The translations under genes were made by a program, and so were the position numbers. A stretch of DNA of 64,000 nt from Ditibartonella apis (GTDB taxonomy: Bacteria; Pseudomonadota; Alphaproteobacteria; Rhizobiales; Rhizobiaceae): assembly GCF_001952075.1 (NCBI RefSeq), contig NZ_LXYU01000004.1:310001-374000 (forward strand), given 5' to 3'. Under the pieces are notes generated by a model that was given only the letters and a program-made list of their open reading frames with translations, ran no database searches and had not been told where the DNA came from. Position 1 is the first letter of the stretch, and each line of letters begins with the position of its first letter. Shown one piece after another: positions 10,489-21,142 of this stretch.

Positions 10489-12246
10489 ATGAATATATTT
10501 AATGAATTCGAGCAAAAAATTAAAGAATTGCTTCAACATTCTGATATCAAAACCAAAGACGGTTCGCCTCTTGATTTGAGCCGAATGAGTATTGAAGCAC
10601 CGCGCGACCCTTCACATGGCGATCTTGCAACAAATGCTGCAATGGTTTTATCCAAATCGGTCGGCTGCAATCCACGTGCCTTGGCCGAAAGGATTGCTAC
10701 TCTTCTTGAAACAGACAAAGATATCGAATCTGTCAATGTCGCTGGCCCTGGATTCATTAATTTGAGATTGACGGACGGATTTTGGCGAAACGTATTAAAA
10801 ACTATTATCAAATCGGGTAGCAGTTTCGGTCGTTCGGAGCTTGGACTCGGAAAGAGAGTAAATGTTGAATATGTTTCTGCCAATCCGACCGGACCGATGC
10901 ATGTCGGTCATTGTCGTGGAGCGGTTGTCGGTGATGTTCTCGCCAATCTTTTGTCATTCACCGGCCATGACGTTGTAAAAGAATATTATATCAATGATGC
11001 CGGCGGACAGATTGATGTATTGGCAAAATCTGTTTTTCTACGCTATCGCGAAGCACTGGGAGAAAATATCGGTAAAATTCCCGACGGCCTTTATCCTGGT
11101 GATTATCTTGTACCGGTTGGTGAAGCCCTAAAAAAAGAATTCGGTGACAAACTTCTCGCAATGTCCGAGGAAGAGAGGTTACCGCTTATAAAAGAACGTT
11201 CAGTTGATGCGATGATGCGGATGATCCGTGATGATCTTGCAGCACTTAACGTACATCACGACGTCTTTTTTTCAGAAAAAACCTTGCATGCCGATAACGC
11301 CAAGGCAATCCGCAGTACCATCAACGATCTTACTTTGAAGGGCTATGTGTATAAAGGCACGCTACCACCCCCAAAGGGGCAAGCCTCAGAAGACTGGGAA
11401 GACCGGGAGCAGACATTGTTCCGCTCGACGGATGTTGGTGATGATCAGGATCGGCCACTTATTAAGTCTGACGGCTCTTACACCTATTTTGCAGCAGATG
11501 TCGCCTATTTCCGGAACAAGTTCGAACGTAGATTCAACGAAATGATTTATGTTCTAGGTGCCGACCATGGTGGTTATGTCAAACGTCTGCAAGCAGTCGC
11601 AAAAGCTATATCGGGTGGTAAAGCCAAGCTGACAGCGCTTCTTTGCCAATTGGTAAAATTGCTTCGCGATGGACAGCCGGTTGTCATGTCAAAAAGAGCT
11701 GGCTCTTTTGTTACGCTGCGCGACGTTGTCGATGAAGTGGGCAGAGATCCTGTCCGTTTCATGATGATTTACAGAAAAAGCGATGCGCCACTTGACTTTG
11801 ATTTTGCAAAGGTAACAGAGCAATCAAAAGATAACCCCGTTTTTTATGTTCAATATGCTTGTGCGAGATGTCACTCCACCTTCAGAAAGGCAGAAGAACT
11901 TCTCAATCTCTCCAACTTTTCAAGAGAAGAACTTGTCTCGCACCTGGAAAAATTGACAGATGCGGGCGAAATTGCTCTCATAAAGAAGCTTGCCGAGTAT
12001 CCTCGCGTTATTGAGCAAGCAACGCTCAATTATGAGCCACACCGGCTGGCATTTTATCTTTATGATTTGGCCTCTTTCTTCCATGGTCACTGGAATAAAG
12101 GGACAGAAAATGAAGATTTACGTTTTATCAAGCTTAACGATAGAGAATTGTCTTTAGCGAGACTAGGTTTGATTCAGGCCGTATCCGATGTTCTGTCATC
12201 TGCTTTGGGTATCATTGGCGTCGATGCTCCGGTAGAAATGCGCTGA
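10489..12246 (+). CDS. argS: arginyl-tRNA synthetase
   Basis: ArgRS attaches arginine to tRNA-Arg. Counting from ATG 10489 the protein has 585 residues; an adjacent ATG at 10486 is possible and a GTG at 10465 is less likely. The N-terminal Add-1 domain is followed by the HIGH-type motif in [16 protein letters not shown]. The KMSKS-equivalent is [12 protein letters not shown], and the C-terminal DALR anticodon-binding domain contains [19 protein letters not shown]. It sits between dgt and the SPOR gene in the same direction. Confidence 0.97.
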   Translation: MNIFNEFEQKIKELLQHSDIKTKDGSPLDLSRMSIEAPRDPSHGDLATNAAMVLSKSVGCNPRALAERIATLLETDKDIESVNVAGPGFINLRLTDGFWRNVLKTIIKSGSSFGRSELGLGKRVNVEYVSANPTGPMHVGHCRGAVVGDVLANLLSFTGHDVVKEYYINDAGGQIDVLAKSVFLRYREALGENIGKIPDGLYPGDYLVPVGEALKKEFGDKLLAMSEEERLPLIKERSVDAMMRMIRDDLAALNVHHDVFFSEKTLHADNAKAIRSTINDLTLKGYVYKGTLPPPKGQASEDWEDREQTLFRSTDVGDDQDRPLIKSDGSYTYFAADVAYFRNKFERRFNEMIYVLGADHGGYVKRLQAVAKAISGGKAKLTALLCQLVKLLRDGQPVVMSKRAGSFVTLRDVVDEVGRDPVRFMMIYRKSDAPLDFDFAKVTEQSKDNPVFYVQYACARCHSTFRKAEELLNLSNFSREELVSHLEKLTDAGEIALIKKLAEYPRVIEQATLNYEPHRLAFYLYDLASFFHGHWNKGTENEDLRFIKLNDRELSLARLGLIQAVSDVLSSALGIIGVDAPVEMR

Positions 12247-12410
12247 TAACGACGACGAAAAGACAAGCTTGCATAGCTTTGACTTGATTGGCGTTATCTA
12301 GTATATATATGATAATAAAGCAGAATTTCGGATTGTTAGGGTGAATCCGCTTGATGTCCGGCAGAATGCAATAAATAACAGATTGCGTAACCGACTATGT
12401 GGGAAAAACT

Positions 12411-15400
12411 ATGACCGATAATGATCGCAATGCTTCTCGTCCCGAGAGACCGGCCACGAAAGATCAAGATCCACTTCTTGAGCTTACGCGCCTGTTCAAT
12501 CTGGATTTTAATGCGAACGGAAATAGCCCCGCCCGTCAACCGGATACAAGCGCAAATTTGACGCCCCGCCCCCAAGTTGGAAGTCAAAATGATGCCGATC
12601 TGCCTTTTCTTGAAGATCATCCGCAAGGTACCGGCTCTTTAGACAATGCTCGTCAGACGGGTAACGAAAACGCTTCCGGGAATACTGACCTCGATTTTTT
12701 GCCGCAAGATGACAATCTTGGCAATGGGCAACAGCAACATGAGCCCGACTTACCTTTTAACGAGCTTTACGACACGCCGTCATTCACGCCGCAGGCGCGT
12801 GCCCCGGGTACACCGATCGAGCCGCCAGCCGGGTTTTCTGGGGCCGAGTTTGATACATTACCTGATTTACCTATTGGCGATGAACCTTCGTCACCCACTT
12901 ATCCGACCGGACAGAATCATAACAATCGAACACAAAATCCGCCTGCATCCGGAAATTTCGGTTTTCCTCAGGAACAGACGCAACATACGCCGACAAATAC
13001 AAATAATTTAAATAATACAAGAGGCATCGACAACGCGTCGTTTGTAAATCCCGTAAATATTGCGCAACCGGATAATCCGCAGAATTTCGCTCCTCAGCCT
13101 CTACAGGAAACGTCACAAAACACGAATTCCTATCAAACAACGTCTGAAAATGGCCGAATCCCCCCCTTGAATCAAGCGCAGAACCGTCAGGATCCTGTTT
13201 TTGATGAAATGAGTTTTGATAAAGAGCTCGAGAATCTGCTCGTCAACGATCCTCTGCCCGCATTTAACGAACCAAACCAGCCACAACAATTGAATGATGG
13301 GGCCCAGCCACAAGCACCTCAAATAAATAATAACTACAATTTTGCTTCTGCGGCGCAAAATGACTCGAGCGGTTCAGCCTCGCAGTTGGGTCAGTCTTCT
13401 GGTGGTAGCGAAAATTTCAACAGGCACGGTGCAGAAACAAATTCCGGTGTGGAAAATAATGCGGAATTTTCTCCGGCTCAGTGGAATGGATCCAGTCCGT
13501 CTAGTACTTCTCCCGAAAATTATTATGCTGGAAATGCAGCAAAGACGACGGCTCCGTTACCCTATACGCCACCACAGAATAGTCAGAATTCGCCCGAAAA
13601 TGATTTCTTGAATGGTGATGACCCATTCGGTTTTGATAATGTTTTTTCGGACAATCAACATCAAAATCCGCCGGTAGCGCAGACTAAATCGGGTTCAAAC
13701 ACGACACAACAACCGGTCGCACAAAGTAGCGATCCATTCGGTCTGGAAGACCTTTCAACTGACGAAAATATTATCGTCAATCCTCCAGTAGAACAAAACC
13801 AATTTCAGGATACATCAGCTGACTCCGACCAATCTTATCCGGAATCAGCTGAAACTGTGAACGAACAACCACCTCTACCTCCAATACCGCCGGAACCAGA
13901 GCCGGAATTTAGAGAGCATTCGGAACCACAGCAGCAATATGCACCACGTTCCGGAAATCAAAATGCAGATCAATCACCACAAATTCATGGTGATTATCCT
14001 GCCCAACCTGTCGAACAGAATTACAATCCTGAAGAGCATGTTGCTTTCGCTCATGAAGAGCAAACTGCCGCAGAAAATTATCCTGCCAATACGCAACAGA
14101 CGGCAAAGAATCTTGACGAAAATAACGCCAACCTTCCGCCGGATGTCGATACATATAAATTTGCCGACGAAATCGTTGAGCAAACAGAACCGGTAGATGT
14201 ACCTGAAATACCCTATCCGGCTGAAGAAAACGCCCCACAGAGCGACGCATTGGAAAACGAGTTTGCCGATGTTTTCAGCGTTGGTAACAAGCAGGAAACA
14301 CCGAACACTCCAAAAGAGCAGGATGATTTCTTTGCTGAAGCTTATGCCCAGTCCGGTTATAATCAGAAGCAAAATCAATTTGAACAAAATCCTGACGTCC
14401 CGCAGGGGCAATATGGCCTCCAAAATAGCGGCAATGTTTATGCAGAAGACAATCCAGCTTATGCGGAAAATGAACAGACGCTGATTGGAACAAATGCACC
14501 GTTTGCAGAGATGCAAAATCAACCCCGCCCAAAATCCTTGGCGAAAAAACTGACTGTTGGCGGCGTTGCTTTATTCATCCTTCTCGGCGGCGGTTATGCT
14601 GCTATGAAATATTTTCTGCCATCTCAAGGAGATGGCGCATCAACTGTCATTCATGCCGACAATGCGCCTTATAAAGTGCAGGCTGAACAAGCGAACACCA
14701 ATAATGAAAGCCAAAACAATCAGGACGTGTATAATCAGGCTAATGGAGAGACTGACGATAACGGTAATCAGGAAAAACTCGTCGATCATTCGGAAACTCC
14801 GGAAGATCTGACGGCTTTAAATGACGCTGCTTCTTACGCGGATTCGTCGAACGTCGAGGATGCGATCGCTGCAGCATCAAATCAAAGTGTGCCGACAAGA
14901 GAAGTCCAATCCGTCGTCGTTAATCCGGATGGAACAATTTCGCCAACTACCAATTCAGCCCCTTCACAGGTCGAAGCGAGTGGAAATAATTCCGAAAAGT
15001 CTCAAAGTGACAATCTGGCAAATGTTCAAAACGGTTCAAAGCAATCGCAATCCAATGCGAAAGCATCATCCGAACCTGAAATGTCCGAAACTGATTCTGA
15101 ACTGACAAAGATTATCAATGAAGACGCACAATCGAATAAAGACACCGACAATGGCACTTCAAAAGATTTGAGCAGCTCACAAAATAAATTGAGTGGTATT
15201 AATACAGTATCGTCCCCTAAACCCCAACAACAAGCGCAACCTGTTGAAACGGCAGAACAGACAACACAAAAGCCGTCAGCGCTTCCTAATACTGCCTCAA
15301 CCCCGTTGACCAAGGTTGAACCGAAGGCTGCTCCCATAACAGCAAGTGTCGGAGCGGGCGGTTACTATGTACAAATAGCTTCCCAGCCGACGCAAGAATC

Positions 15401-15599
15401 GGCGACTGCGTCGATGAATAAAGCAAAAAGTCTGTTTGGTTCACTCATTGGTTCATTGCCGTTAAGCATCCAACCCGCTTCCATTCCGGGTAAAGGGACA
15501 TATTATCGCGTTAGGGTACAAGTCGGCCCGCGTGATAATGCTGTCAGCCTCTGCGAAAAGATAAAGAGCCAGAATGGAAGCTGTTTCGTCGGTAAATAG
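12411..15599 (+). CDS. very large SPOR-domain inner-membrane protein
   Basis: SPOR domains bind denuded peptidoglycan and often mark division sites. This protein is 1062 residues from ATG 12411; an in-frame GTG at 12399 is an alternative. The first 705 or so residues are a cytoplasmic, low-complexity region rich in Asn, Gln, Pro, Glu and Asp, predicted by eye to be disordered. It holds short recurring motifs such as DPFGFDNVF, DPFGLEDLS and several DLPF/DLDF elements, plus an N-terminal DPLLELTRLFNLDF. One membrane segment lies near 713-735 (KLTVGGVALFILLGGGYAA). A second Ser/Asn/Gln-rich linker follows, then a C-terminal SPOR domain from about 980 (GGYYVQIASQPTQESA to the end). Related SPOR proteins sit downstream of argS in other Rhizobiales, usually followed by nagZ and scpA; that part is absent here. 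Confidence 0.9.
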   Translation: MTDNDRNASRPERPATKDQDPLLELTRLFNLDFNANGNSPARQPDTSANLTPRPQVGSQNDADLPFLEDHPQGTGSLDNARQTGNENASGNTDLDFLPQDDNLGNGQQQHEPDLPFNELYDTPSFTPQARAPGTPIEPPAGFSGAEFDTLPDLPIGDEPSSPTYPTGQNHNNRTQNPPASGNFGFPQEQTQHTPTNTNNLNNTRGIDNASFVNPVNIAQPDNPQNFAPQPLQETSQNTNSYQTTSENGRIPPLNQAQNRQDPVFDEMSFDKELENLLVNDPLPAFNEPNQPQQLNDGAQPQAPQINNNYNFASAAQNDSSGSASQLGQSSGGSENFNRHGAETNSGVENNAEFSPAQWNGSSPSSTSPENYYAGNAAKTTAPLPYTPPQNSQNSPENDFLNGDDPFGFDNVFSDNQHQNPPVAQTKSGSNTTQQPVAQSSDPFGLEDLSTDENIIVNPPVEQNQFQDTSADSDQSYPESAETVNEQPPLPPIPPEPEPEFREHSEPQQQYAPRSGNQNADQSPQIHGDYPAQPVEQNYNPEEHVAFAHEEQTAAENYPANTQQTAKNLDENNANLPPDVDTYKFADEIVEQTEPVDVPEIPYPAEENAPQSDALENEFADVFSVGNKQETPNTPKEQDDFFAEAYAQSGYNQKQNQFEQNPDVPQGQYGLQNSGNVYAEDNPAYAENEQTLIGTNAPFAEMQNQPRPKSLAKKLTVGGVALFILLGGGYAAMKYFLPSQGDGASTVIHADNAPYKVQAEQANTNNESQNNQDVYNQANGETDDNGNQEKLVDHSETPEDLTALNDAASYADSSNVEDAIAAASNQSVPTREVQSVVVNPDGTISPTTNSAPSQVEASGNNSEKSQSDNLANVQNGSKQSQSNAKASSEPEMSETDSELTKIINEDAQSNKDTDNGTSKDLSSSQNKLSGINTVSSPKPQQQAQPVETAEQTTQKPSALPNTASTPLTKVEPKAAPITASVGAGGYYVQIASQPTQESATASMNKAKSLFGSLIGSLPLSIQPASIPGKGTYYRVRVQVGPRDNAVSLCEKIKSQNGSCFVGK

Positions 15600-16877
15600 A
15601 ACTCAATCCGACCGTTTTTGGTAGTTAATGAACTTTCGGGAAGTGTTTTGGGGGCTTTAGGGAATTGGGTAAATTTATCAATCTGTCCTGATATGCCTTT
15701 TTCCTAAGCATATCTGATAAGACTTTAACCGTCCAGCACGACCGGAACTCGTTTCGACTTAACCATTTGCTTATTTCGAAAGCCAATCAGCTTATTAAGA
15801 GCAAGCTACAGCGGCGAGGAGAAAACCAATCAGACATTTAGAGCTTGATAACGCCCTGACTGCGATCAATTTATAAAAAATATGAGCTATGGTTAGTAAA
15901 ATATGTGTCTTTCCACATCAATCACTCAGATTTTCTCATGTTGATTGTGCCTTCGGCTTAAGGCAATAGAGCCAACAATTTCAATGTCCAACTCGTTCAA
16001 ATTTTGCGGCTATTCGGCGGCAATTGATAGAACATTGGATGACAATCGTTTATAGCCACAATCGCGATCGATATTTAATGTTTATTCCGTCGATTTCACT
16101 GTTATTCTGATAAATAGTCCTTCAAATTTTGTCACTATAAATTTGCAATCAGATTAATTTGCAACCAGTTGGTCATCATCGCTGGATGCCTGCAGAACCA
16201 CTCGATTTTTGCGTCCCCGAAGCGCCAAGATGGAGCTAACAGCAAACGTGATGTAATCAATGCGTGCCGGTGTTCATTCTCTTTTGCTCCCACTCTATCC
16301 CGCTTCTACCTGATGTTATCTTCGTTGCTATTGACAATTAAAATGGTGCGAAGAATGGTTTTAAAGTCCCTATTTTTAGCCGACATAACGAAGATGTTGA
16401 AGTTCAATCAGGTGAATATGTTATCGTTAACAAAATGACATAAACGTTATTGATAGTATCGTCCATGTAAATAAAGCCGATACCGCAAACACAACAAATG
16501 CTTCGAACAATGCACGATTAAAAAGTGGAATCATGAAGGCCCGAAAGGCTCCGATAGGTCTATTCTTATGCATCAATCGCTACTCTCTTTTTAATTTTTT
16601 TACTAGAAAATACTTAGTCACACCGGAAAACCGTATTTTTTTCACCCAGTTTCCTGAATGCTTGAAACTTTGTTATGTTCCCTCACTGGTAGTGAATAAC
16701 TATTGGTCGCGAACGAACGAAAAATTTTCACAATCTTGTTGTTCTGGTCCTCCATAGTTCTAAAATCATTGACATCAACGGCAAACAAACTCTAATGTTC
16801 ACGCCTTATTGCTTTACCGATGCAGATCATTGGCAAATGAGTAATAAGATGAAGATACATTTCAAAAGGTTATTGTC
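15600..16877. other. 1.28-kb gene-poor region between the SPOR gene and ilvE
   Basis: No intact gene is convincing here. Short frames exist but have weak starts and poor composition. The stretch at 16342-16535 contains a possible decayed coding fragment described separately. No terminator with a T-run is evident after the SPOR gene. The ilvE promoter should lie in the last 150 bases. Confidence 0.5.
16342..16535 (+). pseudogene. possible decayed coding fragment
   Basis: One frame from 16342 reads NGFKVPIFSRHNEDVEVQSG followed by EYVIVNKMT and a stop at 16441. A second frame, open from about 16443, continues with NVIDSIVHVNKADTANTTN and then ASNNARLKSG. Joining the two needs one frameshift. 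The GEYVIVNK element loosely recalls the C-terminal parts of phage tape-measure proteins, but this is a weak resemblance judged from memory. It may equally be chance. Confidence 0.2.
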
Positions 16878-17987
16878 ATGACAGGTTCCAGTACTGTTCT
16901 TCCATTTAAGATAGAAAAAAACACAAATCCCGTTAGCGCTGAGAAGCGCGCGGAACTATTGAAGAATCCTGGATTTGGTCGCGTGTTCAGCGACCACATG
17001 GCAGTGGTGCAGTGGACTGCCGGTAAAGGTTGGCATGATGCGGTTATAACTGCGCGCAAACCTTTTCAGATTGATCCTGCAAGTGCTATTCTTCATTACG
17101 GTCAAGAAATCTTCGAGGGGCTGAAAGCCTATCGTGCGCATGATGGCCGTATTCTTCTTTTCCGTCCTGAAGCAAACGCAGAAAGATTCCACAATTCGGC
17201 AATACGTCTTGCAATGCCGCCAATCGATAACGATGTATTTCTTGCAGCGATCAACGAACTTGTAAAAATTGATCGTAATTGGATTCCTGAAGCTCCAGAT
17301 TCCAGTTTATATTTGCGTCCATTCATGTTTGCCAACGAGGCATTTTTGGGCGTCCATCCGGCGAAAGAGTATATCTTTAGCGTTATCGCCTCACCGGTTG
17401 GTTCCTATTTCAAGAGTGGATCAACCAAGCCGGTTAGCGTTTGGCTCGATACAGAATTCAGCCGCGCTGGTCCCGGAGGTACCGGTGAAGCCAAATGCGG
17501 TGGCAACTATGCTTCAAGTTTGTTGGCACAAATCAACGCAGAGAAAAACGGCTGCGACCAAGTTCTTTTCCTTGACGTTGTGGAACGTAAATGGATTGAA
17601 GAACTCGGCGGCATGAATGTTTGCTTTGTTATGGATGATAATCGCCTGATTACTCCGAAGCTCGACGGAACTATCCTTCATGGCGTTACCAGAATGTCTA
17701 TTCTGCAACTTGCAAAAGACAACGGCATGAAAGTTGAGGAACGCAGTTATTCTTTTGACGAGCTGAAAAAAGATGCAAAAAGTGGACACCTCAAAGAAGT
17801 ATTTGCCTGCGGCACTGCTGCAGTTATCACGCCAATTGGTGTGTTCAAATATAAGGGCGGTGAAACAGTTATCGGAAATGGTAATGGTGGGGAGATTACC
17901 CAGCATCTTCGCGATCTACTCATCCATATTCAAAAGGGTGAAGCCAAAGATCCTTATGGTTGGGTCAAAACTGTAAAAGTCGACTAA
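16878..17987 (+). CDS. ilvE: branched-chain amino acid aminotransferase
   Basis: IlvE transfers amino groups between glutamate and the oxo-acids of Leu, Ile and Val, using PLP (fold type IV). The 369-residue length fits the longer class resembling eukaryotic BCATs. The PLP lysine lies in GTGEAKCGGNYASSLLAQ (near residue 206), and the substrate-side motif LHYGQEIFEGLKAYR and the HGVTRMSILQLA helix are present. An AAGG ribosome-binding site precedes ATG 16878. The gene stands alone between a non-coding stretch and its own terminator. Confidence 0.96.
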   Translation: MTGSSTVLPFKIEKNTNPVSAEKRAELLKNPGFGRVFSDHMAVVQWTAGKGWHDAVITARKPFQIDPASAILHYGQEIFEGLKAYRAHDGRILLFRPEANAERFHNSAIRLAMPPIDNDVFLAAINELVKIDRNWIPEAPDSSLYLRPFMFANEAFLGVHPAKEYIFSVIASPVGSYFKSGSTKPVSVWLDTEFSRAGPGGTGEAKCGGNYASSLLAQINAEKNGCDQVLFLDVVERKWIEELGGMNVCFVMDDNRLITPKLDGTILHGVTRMSILQLAKDNGMKVEERSYSFDELKKDAKSGHLKEVFACGTAAVITPIGVFKYKGGETVIGNGNGGEITQHLRDLLIHIQKGEAKDPYGWVKTVKVD

Positions 17988-18002
17988 TTCCCCTATCAAA
18001 TT

Positions 18003-18032
18003 AAAGTGCAGCTCAAATGGGCTGCACTTTTC
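18003..18032 (+). terminator. intrinsic terminator of ilvE
   Basis: A 10-bp stem (AAAGTGCAGC paired with GCTGCACTTT) with an 8-base loop begins 16 bases after the ilvE stop and ends in a short T-run. The A-rich left arm may also let it act weakly on the other strand. Confidence 0.85.
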
Positions 18033-18575
18033 CTGCTTTATAATTTGTTTCGTTCGCGTAATAGTGTCATCAAACGAAATTTGAATATTCTAGTCTGAAT
18101 AAAAAGCTTATAATCGAGCTAAATTCCTGTTATTCTTTCCAGAAATAATAATACGATAATAATTTTGGATTATCTGCCGCAAATGAATCGATAATTCGAT
18201 CATTGATGAAAGCATCTTTATTACGAATGTCTAATTTTGTCGCTATATCGAAAAATCGTTAGCCGAAAAAAACTTTATATCGCCTTGATCACTGTCAAGT
18301 CGCGTTAAATTACTTTTCCGGTTAATAGATAGTCTATCTCTTTAACAATAAACGTCATAGTTCACTATTTCGTCGCCATATTTACTTTATTTTTTACGTC
18401 ATTACTTCTCGATATACTCGCTTCTTTGAGGAAGCTATGTTTTTGGCTGTCAGACAGTCCAACATTATGATCGTTATGCGCCACGCGCATTGTCAAGTTT
18501 CTTAAAATCAACACCTCTCTTCTTGAAAAAATGACAAAGAGCGGGACTATGCGCTTAGTCCAGATAATCCATATG
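18033..18575. other. AT-rich intergenic region between ilvE and glpX terminators
   Basis: About 540 bases lie between the converging terminators of ilvE and glpX. It is AT-rich and I see no gene, tRNA or known RNA. Small palindromes occur, such as AGATAGTCTATCT near 18329 and CTGTCAGACAG near 18449, without clear meaning. Confidence 0.55.
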
Positions 18576-18610
18576 AAAAAAGGCGTGTTTCATGAGAGAA
18601 AACGCGCCTT
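18576..18610 (-). terminator. intrinsic terminator of glpX
   Basis: Read on the minus strand, AAGGCGCGTTTT pairs with AAACACGCCTT (one mismatch) around a short loop and runs into five or more T residues. It lies about 50 bases past the glpX stop. Confidence 0.8.
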
Positions 18611-18662
18611 CCGAATGATGTAAGTTTTGTTGTTACTGGCAAAGCTTGCTTGCCCGATCCAT

Positions 18663-19652
18663 TCAGTTAAATTTTGTCATATCCTGATGGCGAGCAATAA
18701 TATTGCGAATTGTCCCGCTGTGTGAACGCATGACGATTGTGTCTGTCTGGATATAATTTTTAGCGAATTTCACACCCGAAAGCAGATTGCCATCCGTAAC
18801 ACCGGTTGCAGCAAAAAGTACGTCGCCCTTTGCCATTTCTTCCATAGTGTAAACTTTGTTCGGATCCTTGACGCCCATTTTGGCCGCACGTTCGATTTTT
18901 TCTTTTGTGTTCAGCTGTAAACGCCCCTGCATCTGCCCTCCGATGCAACGAAGTGCAGCAGCAGCGAGAACCCCCTCCGGAGCGCCGCCGATTCCCATAT
19001 AAATATCAATACCGGTTTCATCCGGGTCTGTTGTGTGGATAATACCGGCAACATCTCCATCACCTATCAACCGTATCGAAGCACCGGTCGTACGAACCGC
19101 TTCGATAAGCTTGGCATGGCGTGGTCTGTCCATGATGCAGACAGTAATCATATTCGGTTTCACGCCCTTTGCTTCGGCAAGCGCGTTGATATTGTCTACA
19201 GGACTGGCATCAATATCGACAACACCTTTTGGATAACCGGGCCCGATTGCAAGTTTTTCCATATAAACGTCCGGTGCGTAAAGCAAATTACCTTTTTCTG
19301 CCATAGCTATAACAGCCAACGAATTCGGTAAATTTTTGGCACAAATAGTCGTGCCCTCCAATGGATCAAGTGCAATATCGACTGCTGGTCCCTCTTTGGT
19401 GCCAACTTTTTCGCCGATATACAGCATCGGCGCTTCATCGCGTTCGCCTTCACCAATCACAACCGTGCCGTCAATGGGCAGACGATTCAACTCCTTGCGC
19501 ATTGCATCTACGGCCGCTTGGTCAGCTGCCTTTTCATCTCCACGCCCCCTTATCCGTGCTGCGGCGACTGCCGCACGCTCGGTTACGCGAACAAGCTCAA
19601 GTGTTAAAATACGATTGAGTCCATGTAATGTATGGTCAGCCGAGTTCGACAT
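18663..19652 (-). CDS. glpX: class II fructose-1,6-bisphosphatase
   Basis: GlpX hydrolyses fructose-1,6-bisphosphate to fructose-6-phosphate for gluconeogenesis. The 329-residue protein has the Li-sensitive phosphatase metal-site motifs GEGERDEAPMLYIG and DIALDPLEGTT, plus GIGGAPEGVLAAAALRCIGG. The start ATG 19652 has GGGAT at good spacing. It lies downstream of hom and the alaC-like gene on the same strand, an order known in related Rhizobiales, but a gap of 170 bases suggests its own promoter. Confidence 0.96.
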   Translation of the reverse strand: MSNSADHTLHGLNRILTLELVRVTERAAVAAARIRGRGDEKAADQAAVDAMRKELNRLPIDGTVVIGEGERDEAPMLYIGEKVGTKEGPAVDIALDPLEGTTICAKNLPNSLAVIAMAEKGNLLYAPDVYMEKLAIGPGYPKGVVDIDASPVDNINALAEAKGVKPNMITVCIMDRPRHAKLIEAVRTTGASIRLIGDGDVAGIIHTTDPDETGIDIYMGIGGAPEGVLAAAALRCIGGQMQGRLQLNTKEKIERAAKMGVKDPNKVYTMEEMAKGDVLFAATGVTDGNLLSGVKFAKNYIQTDTIVMRSHSGTIRNIIARHQDMTKFN

Positions 19653-19822
19653 ATGATTGATCCCATCGGATAATTGTTACAGAAAAACCGACGTTGTTTA
19701 CAACGTTATACTAAAGCTTTTGGCAAAGACTTCTGCACACTGCAAGAGGAAACACGATCAATTCGTGAATTATTATTGAAACATAAGTGATAGTAGAATG
19801 ACCAGTCTCGAAAAACTTATTT

Positions 19823-21139
19823 TCAGTTAGGACGTTCGATACGGATCATTTGCGGTTTATCCACGAGATGTCCATCCTCCATAATGGACATCAACGCTTT
19901 TCTGACAGATGATTCCGTCGTCTCATGAGTAACAAGGACAATATTTTTGGTATTTGGCTGGATATTTTCCGCTAACGGGCGCTGAACAATCGATTCAAGA
20001 GAGATCGAATTTTCAGCCATGCGTTTGGCGACGCTTGCAAAAACACCAATTTTATCGTCAACAGTCAAACGAATAAAATATCCGCCTGCATGAGCACGCA
20101 TACGCGCTCTTTTATACGGCGAAAGAGACTGCGCAGGCGTCCCGAAAACCGGTCCATGTTGAAAACCAGGGTGGGATTTTGCAATATCGGCTATATCACC
20201 GATGACTGCCGACGCAGTCGCATTACCACCAGCACCTGGTCCCGAAAGCAACAATTCTCCCAAGAGATCGGTCTGGATGGAAACCGCATTTGTAACACCT
20301 TGAACCTGCGCAATAACCGTCGATGTCGGAACCATAGTCGGGTGCACACGCTGTTCAATACCGGTATCGGTTTTTACAGCAACCCCCAATAATTTTATCC
20401 GGTAGCCAAGTTCATCCGCAGCATGAATATCCGCAAGCGAAATGTTGCTGATTCCTTCTACGTAGATATCATCGACTGATATCACACATCCGAATGCAAG
20501 ACTTGTAAGAAGCGCAAGTTTATGGGCCGTGTCATATCCTTCAATGTCAAATGTCGGGTCTGCCTCTGCATAGCCCAGTTTTTGAGCTTCCTTAAGACAC
20601 TCCTCAAAAGAAATGCCTTCCGAAAGCATACGCGTTAGTATGTAGTTACACGTACCGTTCAGAATTCCGTAAACTCTCGAAACGCTGTTTCCCGATAACG
20701 ACTCACGCATTGCCTTGATGACAGGAATGCCGCCAGCTACAGCTGCTTCGAAATTTAATAGAACACCCTTTTTTTCGGCAATTTTGGCAAGAGCTACACC
20801 ATGGCGTGCCAGAAGAGCTTTATTTGCTGTAACAACATGATGACCATGCTTAAGCGCCTCCTCGACACAAAAACGTGCTATCCCCTCTTCTCCACCAATA
20901 AGCTCGACAAAAACATCAATTTCTTTACTGGCAGCAAGCACCAACGGGTCATCGACCCATTCTATACCTTGAAGGTCGATGCCTCGCTCGCGTGTCTTGT
21001 CTCGTGCACTGACACAAACGACATCAATAGGTCTGCCACATTGCTTAGTCAGCAAATCCCTTTTTTCTTTCAATACCCGGACAACAGAACTTCCGACTGT
21101 CCCCAGTCCGACTATGCCGATTCTCAGCGCATTTACCAT
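19823..21139 (-). CDS. hom: homoserine dehydrogenase
   Basis: Hom reduces aspartate semialdehyde to homoserine, the branch to Thr and Met. The 438 residues hold an N-terminal NAD(P)-binding fold (IVGLGTVGSSVV), the substrate and catalytic region GILNGTCNYILTRM with GYAEADPTFDIEGYDTAHK, and a C-terminal ACT domain (about 350-430, FIRLTVDDKIGVFASVAKRM). The ACT domain usually confers feedback inhibition by threonine. Only three bases separate it from the upstream aminotransferase gene, so the two form one transcript. Confidence 0.97.
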   Translation of the reverse strand: MVNALRIGIVGLGTVGSSVVRVLKEKRDLLTKQCGRPIDVVCVSARDKTRERGIDLQGIEWVDDPLVLAASKEIDVFVELIGGEEGIARFCVEEALKHGHHVVTANKALLARHGVALAKIAEKKGVLLNFEAAVAGGIPVIKAMRESLSGNSVSRVYGILNGTCNYILTRMLSEGISFEECLKEAQKLGYAEADPTFDIEGYDTAHKLALLTSLAFGCVISVDDIYVEGISNISLADIHAADELGYRIKLLGVAVKTDTGIEQRVHPTMVPTSTVIAQVQGVTNAVSIQTDLLGELLLSGPGAGGNATASAVIGDIADIAKSHPGFQHGPVFGTPAQSLSPYKRARMRAHAGGYFIRLTVDDKIGVFASVAKRMAENSISLESIVQRPLAENIQPNTKNIVLVTHETTESSVRKALMSIMEDGHLVDKPQMIRIERPN

Positions 21140-21142
21140 TGA

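Noticed and set aside
16169-16438. 89-codon frame before ilvE
   Set aside because: Composition unconvincing; a different frame over the same DNA gives the more plausible decayed fragment.
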